From Bact-19 sp038319215 (GTDB lineage Bacteria > Bacteroidota > Bacteroidia > Bacteroidales > ML635J-15): a stretch of DNA of 46,818 nt. The notes under the pieces were generated by a model. The model had not been told where the DNA came from. It did not search any database and saw only the letters and a list, made by a program, of their open reading frames with translations. Shown piece by piece: positions 14,847 through 24,276 of this stretch; position 1 is the first letter of the stretch; the number at the start of each line of letters is the position of its first letter. Made by a program: the position numbers and the translations under genes. The DNA lies in NCBI GenBank assembly GCA_038319215.1, contig JBBQCZ010000013.1, positions 1-46,818 of the forward strand. Reading direction: 5' to 3'.

Positions 14847-16007
14847 ATGAAAACAACAATTGTAATTTTCGCACTAATTTTTGCATTCTCGTTCTTTAAT
14901 AACGATAGAGTGCCATTTTCTAACTTAAAAGCAAACGGGCTTATGTCGGAACTAAGCTTGCCGGATGCAGATACGAAAATTCAGGTAGCCATTTTATTGG
15001 ATGCCTCGAATAGTATGGACGGGTTGATCGAGCAGGCAAAATCGCGCTTGTGGAATATTGTAAATACGCTTACTACCTTGAAATACAACGGAAAAACTCC
15101 TGGGATTGAAATAGCCATATATATGTATGGAAACGATGGTTTGTCTGCGAAGGAGAATTATATTAAAAAAATTACTCCGTTTACAAGTAATCTCGATTTG
15201 ATTTCGGAGAAATTATTTGCAATTTCTACTTATGGCGGATCAGAGTATTGCGGGGCTGTAATTGATGATGCCGTAAAAAATCTTGATTGGGGCGATGGCG
15301 AAAGTAATATGAAACTGATTTATATTGCTGGAAATGAGGAGTTTACTCAGGGTAGTGTTAGTTATGTCGAGGCGATTGGTGCTGCACGTAAAAAAGATAT
15401 TTATATAAACACAATTCACTGTGGTGATTATAGCGAAGGTGTTAACGGATTTTGGAAAGACGGAGCAGACAGAGGACTTGGGAAATATTTTTGTATTAAC
15501 CCAGACGAAAAAGTTGTTTACATCGTAACTCCTTACGACGATAAAATTAATACATACAACGAAAAGCTCAATAAGACCTATATTTATTACGGCAGTGCAG
15601 GACAATATAATTACTCAAATCAGTCTGTTCAAGATCAGAACGCTAAGAGTATTTCAACTGCTAATTGCACAGAAAGAGCAGTTTCTAAATCAAAAGAAGT
15701 CTACAATAATTATGAATGGGATTTAGTGGACAGGGCAAAAGAGGATCCGGATTATGTGAAAAATGTGGATAAAAAGACTTTGCCCGAAGAATATCAGAAA
15801 ATGACATCAACCCAATTGCAGTCCGAAATTGATAAAATGACTAAAGAAAGAAACGAAATTCAAAATGAAATTTCGCTATTATCTAAAAAACGTCAAGAAT
15901 ATATTGACCAAGAAGCTAAAAAGAACCCAAGTAAGGACGACTTTGGAGATGCTGTAAACTCCTCTATCCTTGAATTGGCTAAGAAAAAAGGCTATAAGCA
16001 GGAATAA
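14847..16007 (+). CDS. Secreted VWA-domain protein with C-terminal coiled coil
   Basis: 386 residues. The N-terminus is hydrophobic (FALIFAFSFF), compatible with export. A von Willebrand A domain spans about 44-235 with a MIDAS DxSxS motif (LLDASNSMDG, Asp52, Ser54, Ser56), so metal-dependent ligand binding is plausible. The C-terminal part (about 318-372) is Lys/Glu-rich and predicted coiled coil. Similar stand-alone VWA proteins are common in Bacteroidota; the ligand is unknown. A strong terminator follows. Confidence 0.82.
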   Translation: MKTTIVIFALIFAFSFFNNDRVPFSNLKANGLMSELSLPDADTKIQVAILLDASNSMDGLIEQAKSRLWNIVNTLTTLKYNGKTPGIEIAIYMYGNDGLSAKENYIKKITPFTSNLDLISEKLFAISTYGGSEYCGAVIDDAVKNLDWGDGESNMKLIYIAGNEEFTQGSVSYVEAIGAARKKDIYINTIHCGDYSEGVNGFWKDGADRGLGKYFCINPDEKVVYIVTPYDDKINTYNEKLNKTYIYYGSAGQYNYSNQSVQDQNAKSISTANCTERAVSKSKEVYNNYEWDLVDRAKEDPDYVKNVDKKTLPEEYQKMTSTQLQSEIDKMTKERNEIQNEISLLSKKRQEYIDQEAKKNPSKDDFGDAVNSSILELAKKKGYKQE

Positions 16008-16034
16008 GTAAAAAGTGTTTGTTTTCATGTATAT

Positions 16035-16069
16035 GTCTCGTCTGCGTTTTGTAGGCGGGACTTTTTTTT
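16035..16069 (+). terminator. Intrinsic terminator after the VWA gene
   Basis: GTCTCGTCTGC (16035-16045) pairs with GTAGGCGGGAC (16051-16061), including G-T pairs, with a 5-nt loop, followed by eight T. It separates the VWA transcript from the corA leader. Confidence 0.85.
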
Positions 16070-16110
16070 GAAATTTCAATATAAAACTTCCAATCCTAAA
16101 AATTCTTAAT

Positions 16111-16118
16111 TAACTTTG
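16111..16118 (+). promoter_or_regulatory. Candidate -7 element of the corA promoter
   Basis: TAACTTTG matches the Bacteroidota TAnnTTTG -7 box. A start site a few bases downstream would give a leader of roughly 110 nt before corA. A TTTG at the -33 position is not evident, so confidence is moderate. Confidence 0.45.
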
Positions 16119-16145
16119 CAAACTAAAATTTAAAAACAAAACAAA

Positions 16146-16184
16146 ATGGACGAAGGCCCGAGTTATATTAAAAATAATTATTAA
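16146..16184 (+). other. Possible 12-residue leader peptide ORF upstream of corA
   Basis: ATG GAC GAA GGC CCG opens a 12-codon frame (MDEGPSYIKNNY) ending TAA five bases before the first arm of the hairpins below. The acidic then proline-containing start recalls leader peptides that sense magnesium through ribosome instability (mgtL type). Its translation is unproven. Confidence 0.35.
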
Positions 16185-16188
16185 CTTT

Positions 16189-16231
16189 CTGTAAGGGGCA
16201 TTTCGCGTTTTCTTACAGTTATTGTAAGGAG
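16189..16231 (+). promoter_or_regulatory. Mutually exclusive hairpins and Shine-Dalgarno sequence in the corA leader
   Basis: CTGTAAG (16189-16195) can pair with CTTACAG (16212-16218). Alternatively CTTACA (16212-16217) can pair with TGTAAG (16223-16228) around a 5-nt loop, which covers part of the ribosome-binding site AAGGAG (16226-16231) eight bases before the corA ATG. Such a strong Shine-Dalgarno sequence is unusual in Bacteroidota. Together with the short upstream ORF this looks like an on/off translational switch. Confidence 0.5.
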
Positions 16232-16238
16232 ACATATC

Positions 16239-17168
16239 ATGATTAAAATCTTCAAGACTTTTGGTGGGTATACCGAAATTCCCAAGGCTGAAAAAAATTG
16301 CTGGATTAATGTTACTAATCCAACGCCTGCAGAAATTGTAAAACTCACCGAAAAATATGAGTTGCCAAACGACTCAATAAACGATATTTTAGACGTTGAC
16401 GAAAGACCTCGTATAGAGTTCGAGGACGAGTGGACATTAATAATTATGCGAATTCCCGTAGAGGTTACAAATAATGGCGTGCCTTTTCATACAATTCCAT
16501 TAGGTATTTTCCTAACTGAGAACTTTACTTTAACTCTTTGTCTGCAGGATAACGAAGTTCTTCCAATCGGACAGCCAGCGTTTTTTCGTGAACAATACCG
16601 TGGCATAACCGATAATATCAACTTTATCCTACGTCTATTCTTACGTTCAGGAAGCATGTATCTTAATTATTTGAAACAAATAAACCAGATGACATCGGCG
16701 ATAGAACAAGATCTAGAAAAGTCGATTAAATCAAAAGAATTAAATCAGTTATTGAAAATGGAGAAGTGCTTGGTGTACTTTATTACTTCAATTAAAGCAA
16801 ACGAAATTGTACTTGCCAGACTTAGAAATTCTAAGAGAATTATTACCGAGATAAACGAAGATTTACTCGAAGATGCTTTTATCGAAAATAAACAGGCTCT
16901 CGAAATGGCTCAGATTTATTCCGATATTCAAAGTGGAACAATGGAAACTTTTGCTTCTGTAATCTCAAATAACCTTAACGTTATAATGAAACAGCTTACA
17001 GTAATCTCAATCGTATTGATGATTCCCACCTTAGTTGCTAGTATTTTTGGTATGAACGTTCCTAACTCAATGGAAAATGCGAGTTGGGCAATGCCTGCAA
17101 TTATTGCTGGTTCGTTAATTTTGTCTGTCTTAGGTGTAATGTTTTTCCGCAGAAGAAGGTGGTTCTAA
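16239..17168 (+). CDS. corA: CorA family magnesium/divalent cation transporter
   Basis: 309 residues. The N-terminal cytosolic domain (EIPKAEKNCWINVTNPTPAE, DILDVDERPRIE) leads to long helices at about 140-250. Two C-terminal membrane helices follow, with the signature GMN at 271-273 (VASIFGMNVP) and a basic tail RRRRWF. Length and motif order are those of inner-membrane CorA channels that import magnesium, or cobalt or nickel in some members. The ATG at 16239 is supported by AAGGAG at -13 to -8. The upstream leader suggests magnesium-dependent translation control. The MFS gene follows after 64 bp. Confidence 0.93.
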   Translation: MIKIFKTFGGYTEIPKAEKNCWINVTNPTPAEIVKLTEKYELPNDSINDILDVDERPRIEFEDEWTLIIMRIPVEVTNNGVPFHTIPLGIFLTENFTLTLCLQDNEVLPIGQPAFFREQYRGITDNINFILRLFLRSGSMYLNYLKQINQMTSAIEQDLEKSIKSKELNQLLKMEKCLVYFITSIKANEIVLARLRNSKRIITEINEDLLEDAFIENKQALEMAQIYSDIQSGTMETFASVISNNLNVIMKQLTVISIVLMIPTLVASIFGMNVPNSMENASWAMPAIIAGSLILSVLGVMFFRRRRWF

Positions 17169-17232
17169 AATTAGAAAATACGATTTTTAAAAATTTAGTA
17201 TTTTTGTAATTATTTTTTACAAAAACAAAATA

Positions 17233-18615
17233 ATGGACTGGACAAGAAAGCAAATATCTATTTTGGCTATCGTTGCTATTACATCGTTTATGGGAACATT
17301 TCTTATTTCGTCGGTAAACATTGCTTTGCCAGAAATAGAAAAGAGCTTTAAACTCGATGCGGTACAACTGAGTTGGATTGTTACATCTTTTTTGTTGGCA
17401 ACTGCAATGTTTCTGCTTCCTTCTGGCCGCTGGAGCGATCTTGCTGGAATCCGAAAACTTTTTAAAATAGGAGTAGTTATTTTTACAATCTCTTCTGTTG
17501 CAAGTGGCTTGGCTCCTTCGGGTTTGTGGCTAATTATTTTTCGCTTTATTCAAGGTGTTGGCGCTGCATTTACAAGCACTACCGGTCCAGCAATTCTTGT
17601 TACAGCCTTTTTGCCGAAATTTAGAGGGCGTGTTTTAGGGATTTCGGTTGCTTCAGTTTATTTAGGATTGGCTTTTGGCCCATTTGCAGGAGGTTTTATT
17701 ACGCAATATGCTGGCTGGCGAACCTTATTTTATCTTTCTGGAATAATTGGAGTTGTTGTGGCTTTTATTGCTTTTAGATTTTTAGGGAAAGACGATGTTA
17801 GAACTGACGAAAAACAAAAAATAAGCTTTAAAGGTACTCTATTCTATATGCCGGGATTATTTGCAATGGTTTATGGGTCGTCACAAATCCCTGAATTAAT
17901 CGGATGGGTACTTATGTCGGCAGGGTTTATTTGTCTAATAGCGTTCTGGTTTATCGAATCAAAATCTACTTTCCCTGTATTTGAAACAAAACTTTTTACT
18001 AATAATCGGCTTTTTGCTTTTTCTAATATTGCTGCAATGATAAATTACAGCGCAACATTTGCTATCGTTTTTTTATTGAGCTTATATCTGCAGAAGATTA
18101 AAGCGCTTTCTCCTCGCGATGCTGGAATGATTCTGATCGCTCAACCTATAGTAATGGCAGTTTTATCACCAGTAGCAGGACGATTGTCGGATAAAATACA
18201 ACCACGATTTTTAGCAACAACTGGAATGAGCATTTGCACAGCCGGACTTATTGCTTTTGCGTTTCTTACACCTACAACTCCGATTTGGATAATTGTTTGT
18301 CTTCTAGTTTTAATGGGACTCGGTTTTGCCATGTTTTCGTCTCCCAATATGAATACAATTATGGGCTCAGTAGATAAATCACAATATGGATTGGCCTCGG
18401 GAACATCCGCAACTATGCGGGTTCTGGGACAAATTACAAGTATGACAATCGTTACACTCTTTTTTGCTGTGCTTTTTGGAAATTATGCCGTTAAAACAGT
18501 TCCTGCTGATATCTTTATGAAGGCAGTAAATTGGGGATTTGTAACTTTTGCTCTTATCTCTGCTGCTGGAATTTACTTCTCATTTGCTAGAGGTAAAATA
18601 AATAGAGAGGTTTAA
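17233..18615 (+). CDS. MFS drug-exporter-like transporter (DHA2/EmrB-QacA-like)
   Basis: 460 residues with many hydrophobic segments consistent with 12-14 membrane helices. MFS motifs: the loop 2-3 region LLPSGRWSDLAGIRKLFKIG (motif A-like), the helix 4 text FRFIQGVGAAF (motif B), and the helix 5 motif YLGLAFGPFAGGFITQYAGW (motif C of antiporters) then RTLFYL. These place it near the DHA2 drug:proton antiporter group. The substrate cannot be read from sequence. TATTTTTG at 17199-17206 is a candidate -7 box, so it may be transcribed separately from corA. Confidence 0.88.
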   Translation: MDWTRKQISILAIVAITSFMGTFLISSVNIALPEIEKSFKLDAVQLSWIVTSFLLATAMFLLPSGRWSDLAGIRKLFKIGVVIFTISSVASGLAPSGLWLIIFRFIQGVGAAFTSTTGPAILVTAFLPKFRGRVLGISVASVYLGLAFGPFAGGFITQYAGWRTLFYLSGIIGVVVAFIAFRFLGKDDVRTDEKQKISFKGTLFYMPGLFAMVYGSSQIPELIGWVLMSAGFICLIAFWFIESKSTFPVFETKLFTNNRLFAFSNIAAMINYSATFAIVFLLSLYLQKIKALSPRDAGMILIAQPIVMAVLSPVAGRLSDKIQPRFLATTGMSICTAGLIAFAFLTPTTPIWIIVCLLVLMGLGFAMFSSPNMNTIMGSVDKSQYGLASGTSATMRVLGQITSMTIVTLFFAVLFGNYAVKTVPADIFMKAVNWGFVTFALISAAGIYFSFARGKINREV

Positions 18616-18761
18616 TAATTCTGTTTTTTTAATGTTTATTACTCGTAAAATCAATAATACTGATATTTATAGATTCCTAAATGTTGTTTATTCAATTTAA
18701 TAACTATTTTTGCGTCTCTAAATGCTTTGCTATTCGAGTTTTCTAAGATTTGTAATTATTC

Positions 18762-19490
18762 ATGAGAAGAGTTTTTAAGAATATTGTAGTTTTTATTTTT
18801 ATTTTTTCCCAAATACAGGTTTTTGGGCAACTGATGCTTGATGATATTAATCCGGAACTGATAAAACAAAAAGCAGTACGCAAATATATCTCTGGTCAGA
18901 TAGATGAAAATAAACATCAGTTTTCCGAAATTCAACCTTCTTGGACTGGTGATTGTGATTTGTCGTTATACAGCAAAAACGAAATGTCTTTTTTGCTAAA
19001 TGGGAACTCTGTCGATATATGGCAGGGGTATATGTCCGAAAATCCATCAAATTCATGGAATGGTCGTAAGGTTTCATTTGGTGTGTTGCTGCAGAAATTT
19101 CCTAATAATATTTTCTATAATCACGATCCTATTTCTGGAATTAATAAAGGACAAGTTTATTTCTTAAATCTTAAAATAATGATGGGCGTTTTTAATGTCC
19201 CTGTTGCATTCGAAATTGTTACTGTTGATTCAACTCAACAAGTGCTCGAATTTAGTTATATTAAGGGGAATAAATCGAGTGGAATGCAGCAAGTTAAATT
19301 TCTAGATTTGGGAAATAACCATACTCTAATCATGCATACAAGCTATTTTAAAAGCGATTCGCATTTTCGTGATAAAAGATTATATCCATTTTTTCATAAA
19401 AAGATTGTCAAAGATTTTCATCGAAATATGAGAAATTTATTGAACCTTGAAAAAATAAAAAGCAAAATTGTCGAAAATTCAGAAGTTTAG
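18762..19490 (+). CDS. Secreted protein of unknown function
   Basis: 242 residues that I do not recognise. The N-terminus has a signal peptide (IVVFIFIFSQIQVFGQ). The mature part begins LMLDDINPELIKQ and is mixed alpha/beta. The middle alternates strands (SFGVLLQKF, VYFLNLKIMMGVFNVPVAFEIVTVDSTQ), and the end (FLDLGNNHTLIMHTSYFKS, then a basic amphipathic helix FHRNMRNLLNLEKI) loosely recalls SRPBCC/START-like proteins. That is only an impression. A plausible promoter lies upstream: TATTTTTG at 18705-18712 with TTG about 18 bp before it. Confidence 0.7.
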   Translation: MRRVFKNIVVFIFIFSQIQVFGQLMLDDINPELIKQKAVRKYISGQIDENKHQFSEIQPSWTGDCDLSLYSKNEMSFLLNGNSVDIWQGYMSENPSNSWNGRKVSFGVLLQKFPNNIFYNHDPISGINKGQVYFLNLKIMMGVFNVPVAFEIVTVDSTQQVLEFSYIKGNKSSGMQQVKFLDLGNNHTLIMHTSYFKSDSHFRDKRLYPFFHKKIVKDFHRNMRNLLNLEKIKSKIVENSEV

Positions 19491-19640
19491 GCCAGTTTAT
19501 AAGGTATGTTGCTACAATCATAAATTTTAACAATTTCTTAAATTTTAAATTTGTCTTTTTTGTATATTTTTACAAATTGCAAAGCTCTACTATATGATGA
19601 GTTTGTATGGTGTAAAACCAATTTAAAACAGTTTCATAAA

Positions 19641-20354
19641 ATGAAAACTATTTCGAGATATTTATTGCTGATATTGTTTCTATTTGCAGTAAATTCTTTG
19701 TCTGCCTCTTATAAAGTTTATGTAATTCATGGCTATGCTAACCCAAAAGAAGTGTTAGGTGAAATTGAAAAAGACATTTTAAAGGCGGGCTTTGTTACTG
19801 AAAATTATGCTTATCCTGGAATTAATGAAGAGTTAGACTCTTTAGGTATGCAACTTTACTTAGATGTAAAAGCCCAAAAGTTTGATACTGTTTCGTTTGT
19901 TACTCATTCTATGGGTGGACTTGTAGTTAGAGCAATGCTTAAATATTCGGGCTTGGATCCTGATTTTCCATTGATTTATAGAATTGTAATGATTACTCCT
20001 CCAAATCAAGGAGCAGATATTGCAGATTTCTTTAAAACTAAGCCAAAATATAAAAAGTTTCTCGGCCCAAATGTGCAAAAAATGGAAACTGACTCAAATT
20101 CTTACGCAAATAAACTCCCTATTCCTATCAATGTAGAAGTGGGAATTATAGTTGGAATTAGAGGTAAAAAGAATGGTTATAATCTTTTAATAGATGGAGA
20201 TAACGACGGTTTACTAAAACCAGAAAGAACTACTTTGGGTAATGAAAAAGATGTTATTTATTTGAAGTACAACCATTTTGCTATTACTCAGAAAAAGAAA
20301 CCGCGTAAACGTGTGGTGCAGTTTTTAAAGTACGGTAAATTTATTAGAAATTGA
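19641..20354 (+). CDS. Alpha/beta-hydrolase, lipase/esterase-like, exported
   Basis: 237 residues from the ATG at 19641, chosen because it starts a clean signal peptide (ISRYLLLILFLFAVNSLSAS). An in-frame ATG 90 bp upstream would add a Cys- and aromatic-rich stretch with no export logic. VYVIHGYANPKEV supplies the oxyanion-type HG motif. VTHSMGGLVVRAML is the nucleophile elbow (a G-x-S-x-G variant with Thr at the first position). Asp in DGDNDGLLKPE and His in KYNHFAI are candidates for the rest of the triad. It resembles triacylglycerol-lipase-type or PGAP1-like hydrolases. Substrate unknown. Confidence 0.85.
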   Translation: MKTISRYLLLILFLFAVNSLSASYKVYVIHGYANPKEVLGEIEKDILKAGFVTENYAYPGINEELDSLGMQLYLDVKAQKFDTVSFVTHSMGGLVVRAMLKYSGLDPDFPLIYRIVMITPPNQGADIADFFKTKPKYKKFLGPNVQKMETDSNSYANKLPIPINVEVGIIVGIRGKKNGYNLLIDGDNDGLLKPERTTLGNEKDVIYLKYNHFAITQKKKPRKRVVQFLKYGKFIRN

Positions 20355-20473
20355 AAGTGTAGTTCTTGATTTGTAAATTGGTTCATTATTTTTAGACTTG
20401 TTTGAAGCAACACTCTCAAAATGAATATTTTTATTATTTTTACTTCAATTATTTTACAAACCGACTATCAATT

Positions 20474-22372
20474 ATGAAATTTCTATACCTGATTTCTTTT
20501 ATGCTGTTAACAGCTTCGGCATTTGCTAACGATTTCGACAAATATCTTATTCCATTCCCAAAGACTATCAAAGTATTGGTGGTAGAGGAGAAAAATGTTT
20601 CTTCTAATATTGAATCTGATAAAATATTGCCAGTAATTGAGAGTTTGTCTAATCTTGATGTAACTGGGGAGCTGAAATTATTAAGCATTTTTTACAGTAT
20701 TAATTCAGTGAAAATTGGAATAGATTCGGTTAATTTAAAACCACAGGAATATTTTTTAAAAATTGAAAAGGAATCGATTACAATACTAGGACAAAACTCA
20801 GCAGCATTATTTTATGCAAAACAAACGTTATTACAGCTTATTTCTTGGTCTATAACCGAGAATAAACCTTTACCATGTTTAACAGTTAACGATTTTCCAG
20901 ATTTCGAAAGACGTGGATTTATGCTAGATATTAGTCGTAATAAGGTTCCTACAATGGAAACACTTTACGAAATTGTTGATTTTTTAGCAAGCTGGAAAAT
21001 AAATGAATTTCAACTTTATACTGAGCATACTTTTGCATACAAAAATCATAAAATTGTTTGGGAAAATGCTGGGCCAATTACTGCTGACGAAATTCAAGCC
21101 CTTGATAAGTATTGTCAGGAGCGATTTATTGATTTAGTGCCAAACCAAAATTCATTCGGGCACATGGAAAACTGGCTAAAGTATGATGAGTATCTCGACC
21201 TAGCCGAATGTCCTGAAACCTGTAAAACTATTTGGGGGCCAAGCAAAAGACATAGTCTAGATCCAACAAATCCGAAATCATTCGAATTGATGCAGGAACT
21301 TTATGCAGAATTACTTCCTAATTTTAGTTCAAAATACTTTAATATTGGCTGCGACGAAACTGTGGAATTGGGTCTTGGTAAATCGGCTCCAATTTGTAAA
21401 AAAGATGGAAAAGGCAGAGTATATCTTGAATATCTGATAAAACTAAATAACGAAGCAAATAAAAACGGTAAACTTGCTCAATTCTGGGGCGATATTATTG
21501 TAAATCATCCCGAATTAATTTCTGAATTACCCAAAAATATGATAGCTATGGTTTGGGGTTATGACGGAAACTTCCCAGCCGGCAAAGATCTGCCAAAATT
21601 TGTTGCTGCAGGTTTAGATTTCTATGTTTGTCCCGGAACTTCAACTTGGAATTCTCTAATTGGACGAAACTACAATGGCTTTGAAAACTTGAAAAATGCG
21701 GCCTTGCAAGGAAAAAAATATGGAGCTAAAGGATATCTAAATACTTGCTGGGGAGATTATGGACATTGGCAACCTTTATCGGTAAGTTATCCGGGTATAA
21801 TGCTTGGTGCTGCATACTCATGGAATTGCGATGAAAAGTCGTTGGAAAATCTTGAATTTCAATTAAATCATTACATTTTTAAGGATAATACTGGTAAAAC
21901 TGCCGAAGCTCTGCTTAAACTTGGTTATGCAGACCAAAAAACTAATATCCCAAATGGAAACGCAAATGCTTTTCATCTAATGTTATTCAGATATAAATGG
22001 ACTATGGATGGCTTTTATCAAACCAAAGAATTAAATATTGAAGGTCTGCAAGCCGCCGAAAAAGAAATTCTCGATGCACTCGAGATTCTTAAAGATGCCG
22101 CTCCTCAATCAGCAGATTCTGTTATAATTATTCAGGAAATTGAACAAGCTGCAAAATTGGCAATTCATGCAATACATCTTGGAATTGCTCGACTGATGGC
22201 AAAAGATAAGTCAACTGACAATATTCCAGCAGATATTATGGCAGAATTAAAATCAGAGCTAAAACCATTGATCGCCAATCATCGTAAATTGTGGATTATT
22301 AGAAACCGACCAGGAGGCTTGGATGATTCGGCAGAGAAACTTGAAAATTTGTTGAAGCATTATGGAGATTAA
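20474..22372 (+). CDS. Glycoside hydrolase family 20, beta-N-acetylhexosaminidase-like
   Basis: 632 residues from the ATG at 20474, which begins a signal peptide (FLYLISFMLLTASAFAN). An earlier in-frame ATG gives a Phe/Tyr-rich non-signal extension. The N-terminal GH20b-like zincin-fold domain (about 20-140) is followed by the TIM barrel starting FPDFERRGFMLDISRNKVPT. The adjacent catalytic Asp-Glu pair is visible in YFNIGCDETVELG (Asp294, Glu295), and SFGHMENW and WNSLIGRNYNG are further barrel segments. Expected to release terminal GlcNAc or GalNAc from glycans in the periplasm or outside the cell. No other glycan genes are adjacent. Confidence 0.9.
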   Translation: MKFLYLISFMLLTASAFANDFDKYLIPFPKTIKVLVVEEKNVSSNIESDKILPVIESLSNLDVTGELKLLSIFYSINSVKIGIDSVNLKPQEYFLKIEKESITILGQNSAALFYAKQTLLQLISWSITENKPLPCLTVNDFPDFERRGFMLDISRNKVPTMETLYEIVDFLASWKINEFQLYTEHTFAYKNHKIVWENAGPITADEIQALDKYCQERFIDLVPNQNSFGHMENWLKYDEYLDLAECPETCKTIWGPSKRHSLDPTNPKSFELMQELYAELLPNFSSKYFNIGCDETVELGLGKSAPICKKDGKGRVYLEYLIKLNNEANKNGKLAQFWGDIIVNHPELISELPKNMIAMVWGYDGNFPAGKDLPKFVAAGLDFYVCPGTSTWNSLIGRNYNGFENLKNAALQGKKYGAKGYLNTCWGDYGHWQPLSVSYPGIMLGAAYSWNCDEKSLENLEFQLNHYIFKDNTGKTAEALLKLGYADQKTNIPNGNANAFHLMLFRYKWTMDGFYQTKELNIEGLQAAEKEILDALEILKDAAPQSADSVIIIQEIEQAAKLAIHAIHLGIARLMAKDKSTDNIPADIMAELKSELKPLIANHRKLWIIRNRPGGLDDSAEKLENLLKHYGD

Positions 22373-22503
22373 TCTTTTTTTACTATTTTTGAGAATCTAA
22401 CCACAAAAACACATATATGAAAAGGAATCACTTGTGCGAACAAACTTTCTAATAAATCGATTTATGAATATCTTAAACCATTGTTTTAATATTAATTTCC
22501 AAT

Positions 22504-22938
22504 ATGTATAAACAATCTCAATTAGCACTAACCGATGAGGATATTGCTGCAATAAATAAGAAGCGAAATCTTCCATTATGGGCAATAGGAATCTCATGTA
22601 TTGTGTTTGATTTAATGTTTTTATTTGTAATAGATGATTCGATGACCAAAATCTTTTGGGCAATCTGCATATTTGATTTAATGATGCTTATTCCAATGCT
22701 TATTATTTATAAGCGAGTACAAAAAGACTTAGACGCTGGGTTCAAATACTTAATTCAAGGTCAATTTGATAAAAAAGAAATTAGATCAACTGGCAAGTCA
22801 AGCACTTCTTATTTGATTTTTGGAAATGAAAAAATAATTGTTTTACCTAAGGAATATAAAAGTGTCAATCTTGGTGATGAGGTAGAAGTTATATTTACTG
22901 CATTTACAAAGCTTGCCTTGGGGTTTAAGAAAATGTGA
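22504..22938 (+). CDS. Small two-helix membrane protein of unknown function
   Basis: 144 residues, not recognised. Two membrane helices at about 24-44 (LWAIGISCIVFDLMFLFVI) and 49-68 (IFWAICIFDLMMLIPMLIIY) are followed by a soluble beta-rich tail (TSYLIFGNEKIIVLPKEYKS, then LGDEVEVIF). The tail reads like a small OB/SH3-like domain, compatible with a cytoplasmic sensor or accessory domain. TATTTTTG at 22384-22391 is a candidate promoter box. It is convergent with the DUF4143 ATPase gene. Confidence 0.7.
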   Translation: MYKQSQLALTDEDIAAINKKRNLPLWAIGISCIVFDLMFLFVIDDSMTKIFWAICIFDLMMLIPMLIIYKRVQKDLDAGFKYLIQGQFDKKEIRSTGKSSTSYLIFGNEKIIVLPKEYKSVNLGDEVEVIFTAFTKLALGFKKM

Positions 22939-22976
22939 GACATTCATAATAAAAATATTCTGATACAGTTTCATTT

Positions 22977-24251
22977 TTAAAACAGCATTTCCCAAGCCTT
23001 TATATGCTTTATTCCGTTGCGTATCGGAAATGTAACTTCGTCTAAACTCACAACATATTTTTCGTAACTATCATGTATGGCTTCTAGCGATGAGTATTCC
23101 CTTTCGGCAGTTTTATTATCTTCGATAGAATAACTTGCTTGGATATACATTTTTCTGTCATCTTTTAAGGCGACAAAATCGACTTCTTTATCATTAACAG
23201 AACCAACATAAACATTAAAACCTAGACGGCGTAATTCTAAATATACTATATTTTCTAATAAATATCCAGCTCCGTAGCCAAACCCTTTGTATAAATAATT
23301 TCGAAATGCTACATCGTTGATGTAATATTTACTATTGCCAGATATTGTTTCTTTTCCGCGAATATTATACCTTTCGGCTTTGTGAATTAGAAATGCATTT
23401 GACAAATGAGAAATATATGTTGAGACTGTTTCGTAATTTGTCTTCCGGTTTTTTGAAGCAAAAAAATCAACTATATTCGAAATAGAAATTAAATTGCAAG
23501 CATTGTTAACCAGATAAACAAAGATGTCTTCTAATAATGTAGAATCCTTTACATTAAACCTTTGGATAATATCACGGAGTAAAACTGTGTCCTTTATTGC
23601 AGAGACATAATTTCGACGACTATCTTCTAACTGTATGTTTACAAACTCGGGGAAGCCACCTTTTTGTATGTAATCCAAATAAGATAATCTATCTTCAGCT
23701 AAGTTGTTTGCCAGAACGTACTCTTTAAAACTTAAGGTATAAATATTGAATGAAACATAACGACCTGATAATAAAGTTGCTAATTCACCTGAAAGTAAAT
23801 GCGAATTTGAACCAGATATAAAAAGCTCACATTCCTCACGAAAATCTTGAGAAAGTGAATTTACAAAACGCTCCCACTCAGAAATGTTCTGAATCTCATC
23901 AATCAGCCAATAGGTCTTTCCTTCAGGTTTGATTTCATCTTTGTATAACTTATAAAGACTGTGTAAATCTTCGCTATTGTTTAAAAAATTATAATCTGCA
24001 AACTCTTTGTTTATATAAATTATGTTTTGTGCTGGAACTCCATTTTGCAATAATCTAAATGCCACTTGTCGTAAAAGAAAACTCTTACCAACACGGCGTT
24101 GTCCAACGATAACTTTTATCAATTGAGTGTCAATAAATTCGAACAATTTATCTAAATACTCTGTTCTAAATAATCCTAAACGAGGCAAGTCGCTTGGTGT
24201 TACACGATATTTCAATATTGTCAGAAGTTTTTCATCCATTGGTTTTCGCAT
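22977..24251 (-). CDS. AAA ATPase with DUF4143 (AAA_14 family)
   Basis: 424 residues. Walker A GQRRVGKS at 50-57, Walker B-like YWLIDEIQNISEWE, sensor-like LFISGSNSHLLSGELATLLS then GRY, and a C-terminal DUF4143 region ending with a nuclease-like core (VDFVALKDDRKMYIQASYSI: Asp, then Gln in place of the Lys-type position). This family of stand-alone ATPases is abundant in Bacteroidota and archaea, poorly characterised, and often discussed with toxin or defence genes. Start alternative at Met5. Its upstream region holds three phased palindromes (24277-24372), suggesting autoregulation. Confidence 0.9.
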   Translation of the reverse strand: MRKPMDEKLLTILKYRVTPSDLPRLGLFRTEYLDKLFEFIDTQLIKVIVGQRRVGKSFLLRQVAFRLLQNGVPAQNIIYINKEFADYNFLNNSEDLHSLYKLYKDEIKPEGKTYWLIDEIQNISEWERFVNSLSQDFREECELFISGSNSHLLSGELATLLSGRYVSFNIYTLSFKEYVLANNLAEDRLSYLDYIQKGGFPEFVNIQLEDSRRNYVSAIKDTVLLRDIIQRFNVKDSTLLEDIFVYLVNNACNLISISNIVDFFASKNRKTNYETVSTYISHLSNAFLIHKAERYNIRGKETISGNSKYYINDVAFRNYLYKGFGYGAGYLLENIVYLELRRLGFNVYVGSVNDKEVDFVALKDDRKMYIQASYSIEDNKTAEREYSSLEAIHDSYEKYVVSLDEVTFPIRNGIKHIKAWEMLF

Positions 24252-24276
24252 ATTTTTTACAAATATATGAGATTTA

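Noticed and set aside
16119..16238. M-box (ykoK) Mg riboswitch before corA
   Set aside because: The leader is too short and lacks the multi-helix architecture of the M-box; only two simple alternative hairpins and a short ORF are visible.
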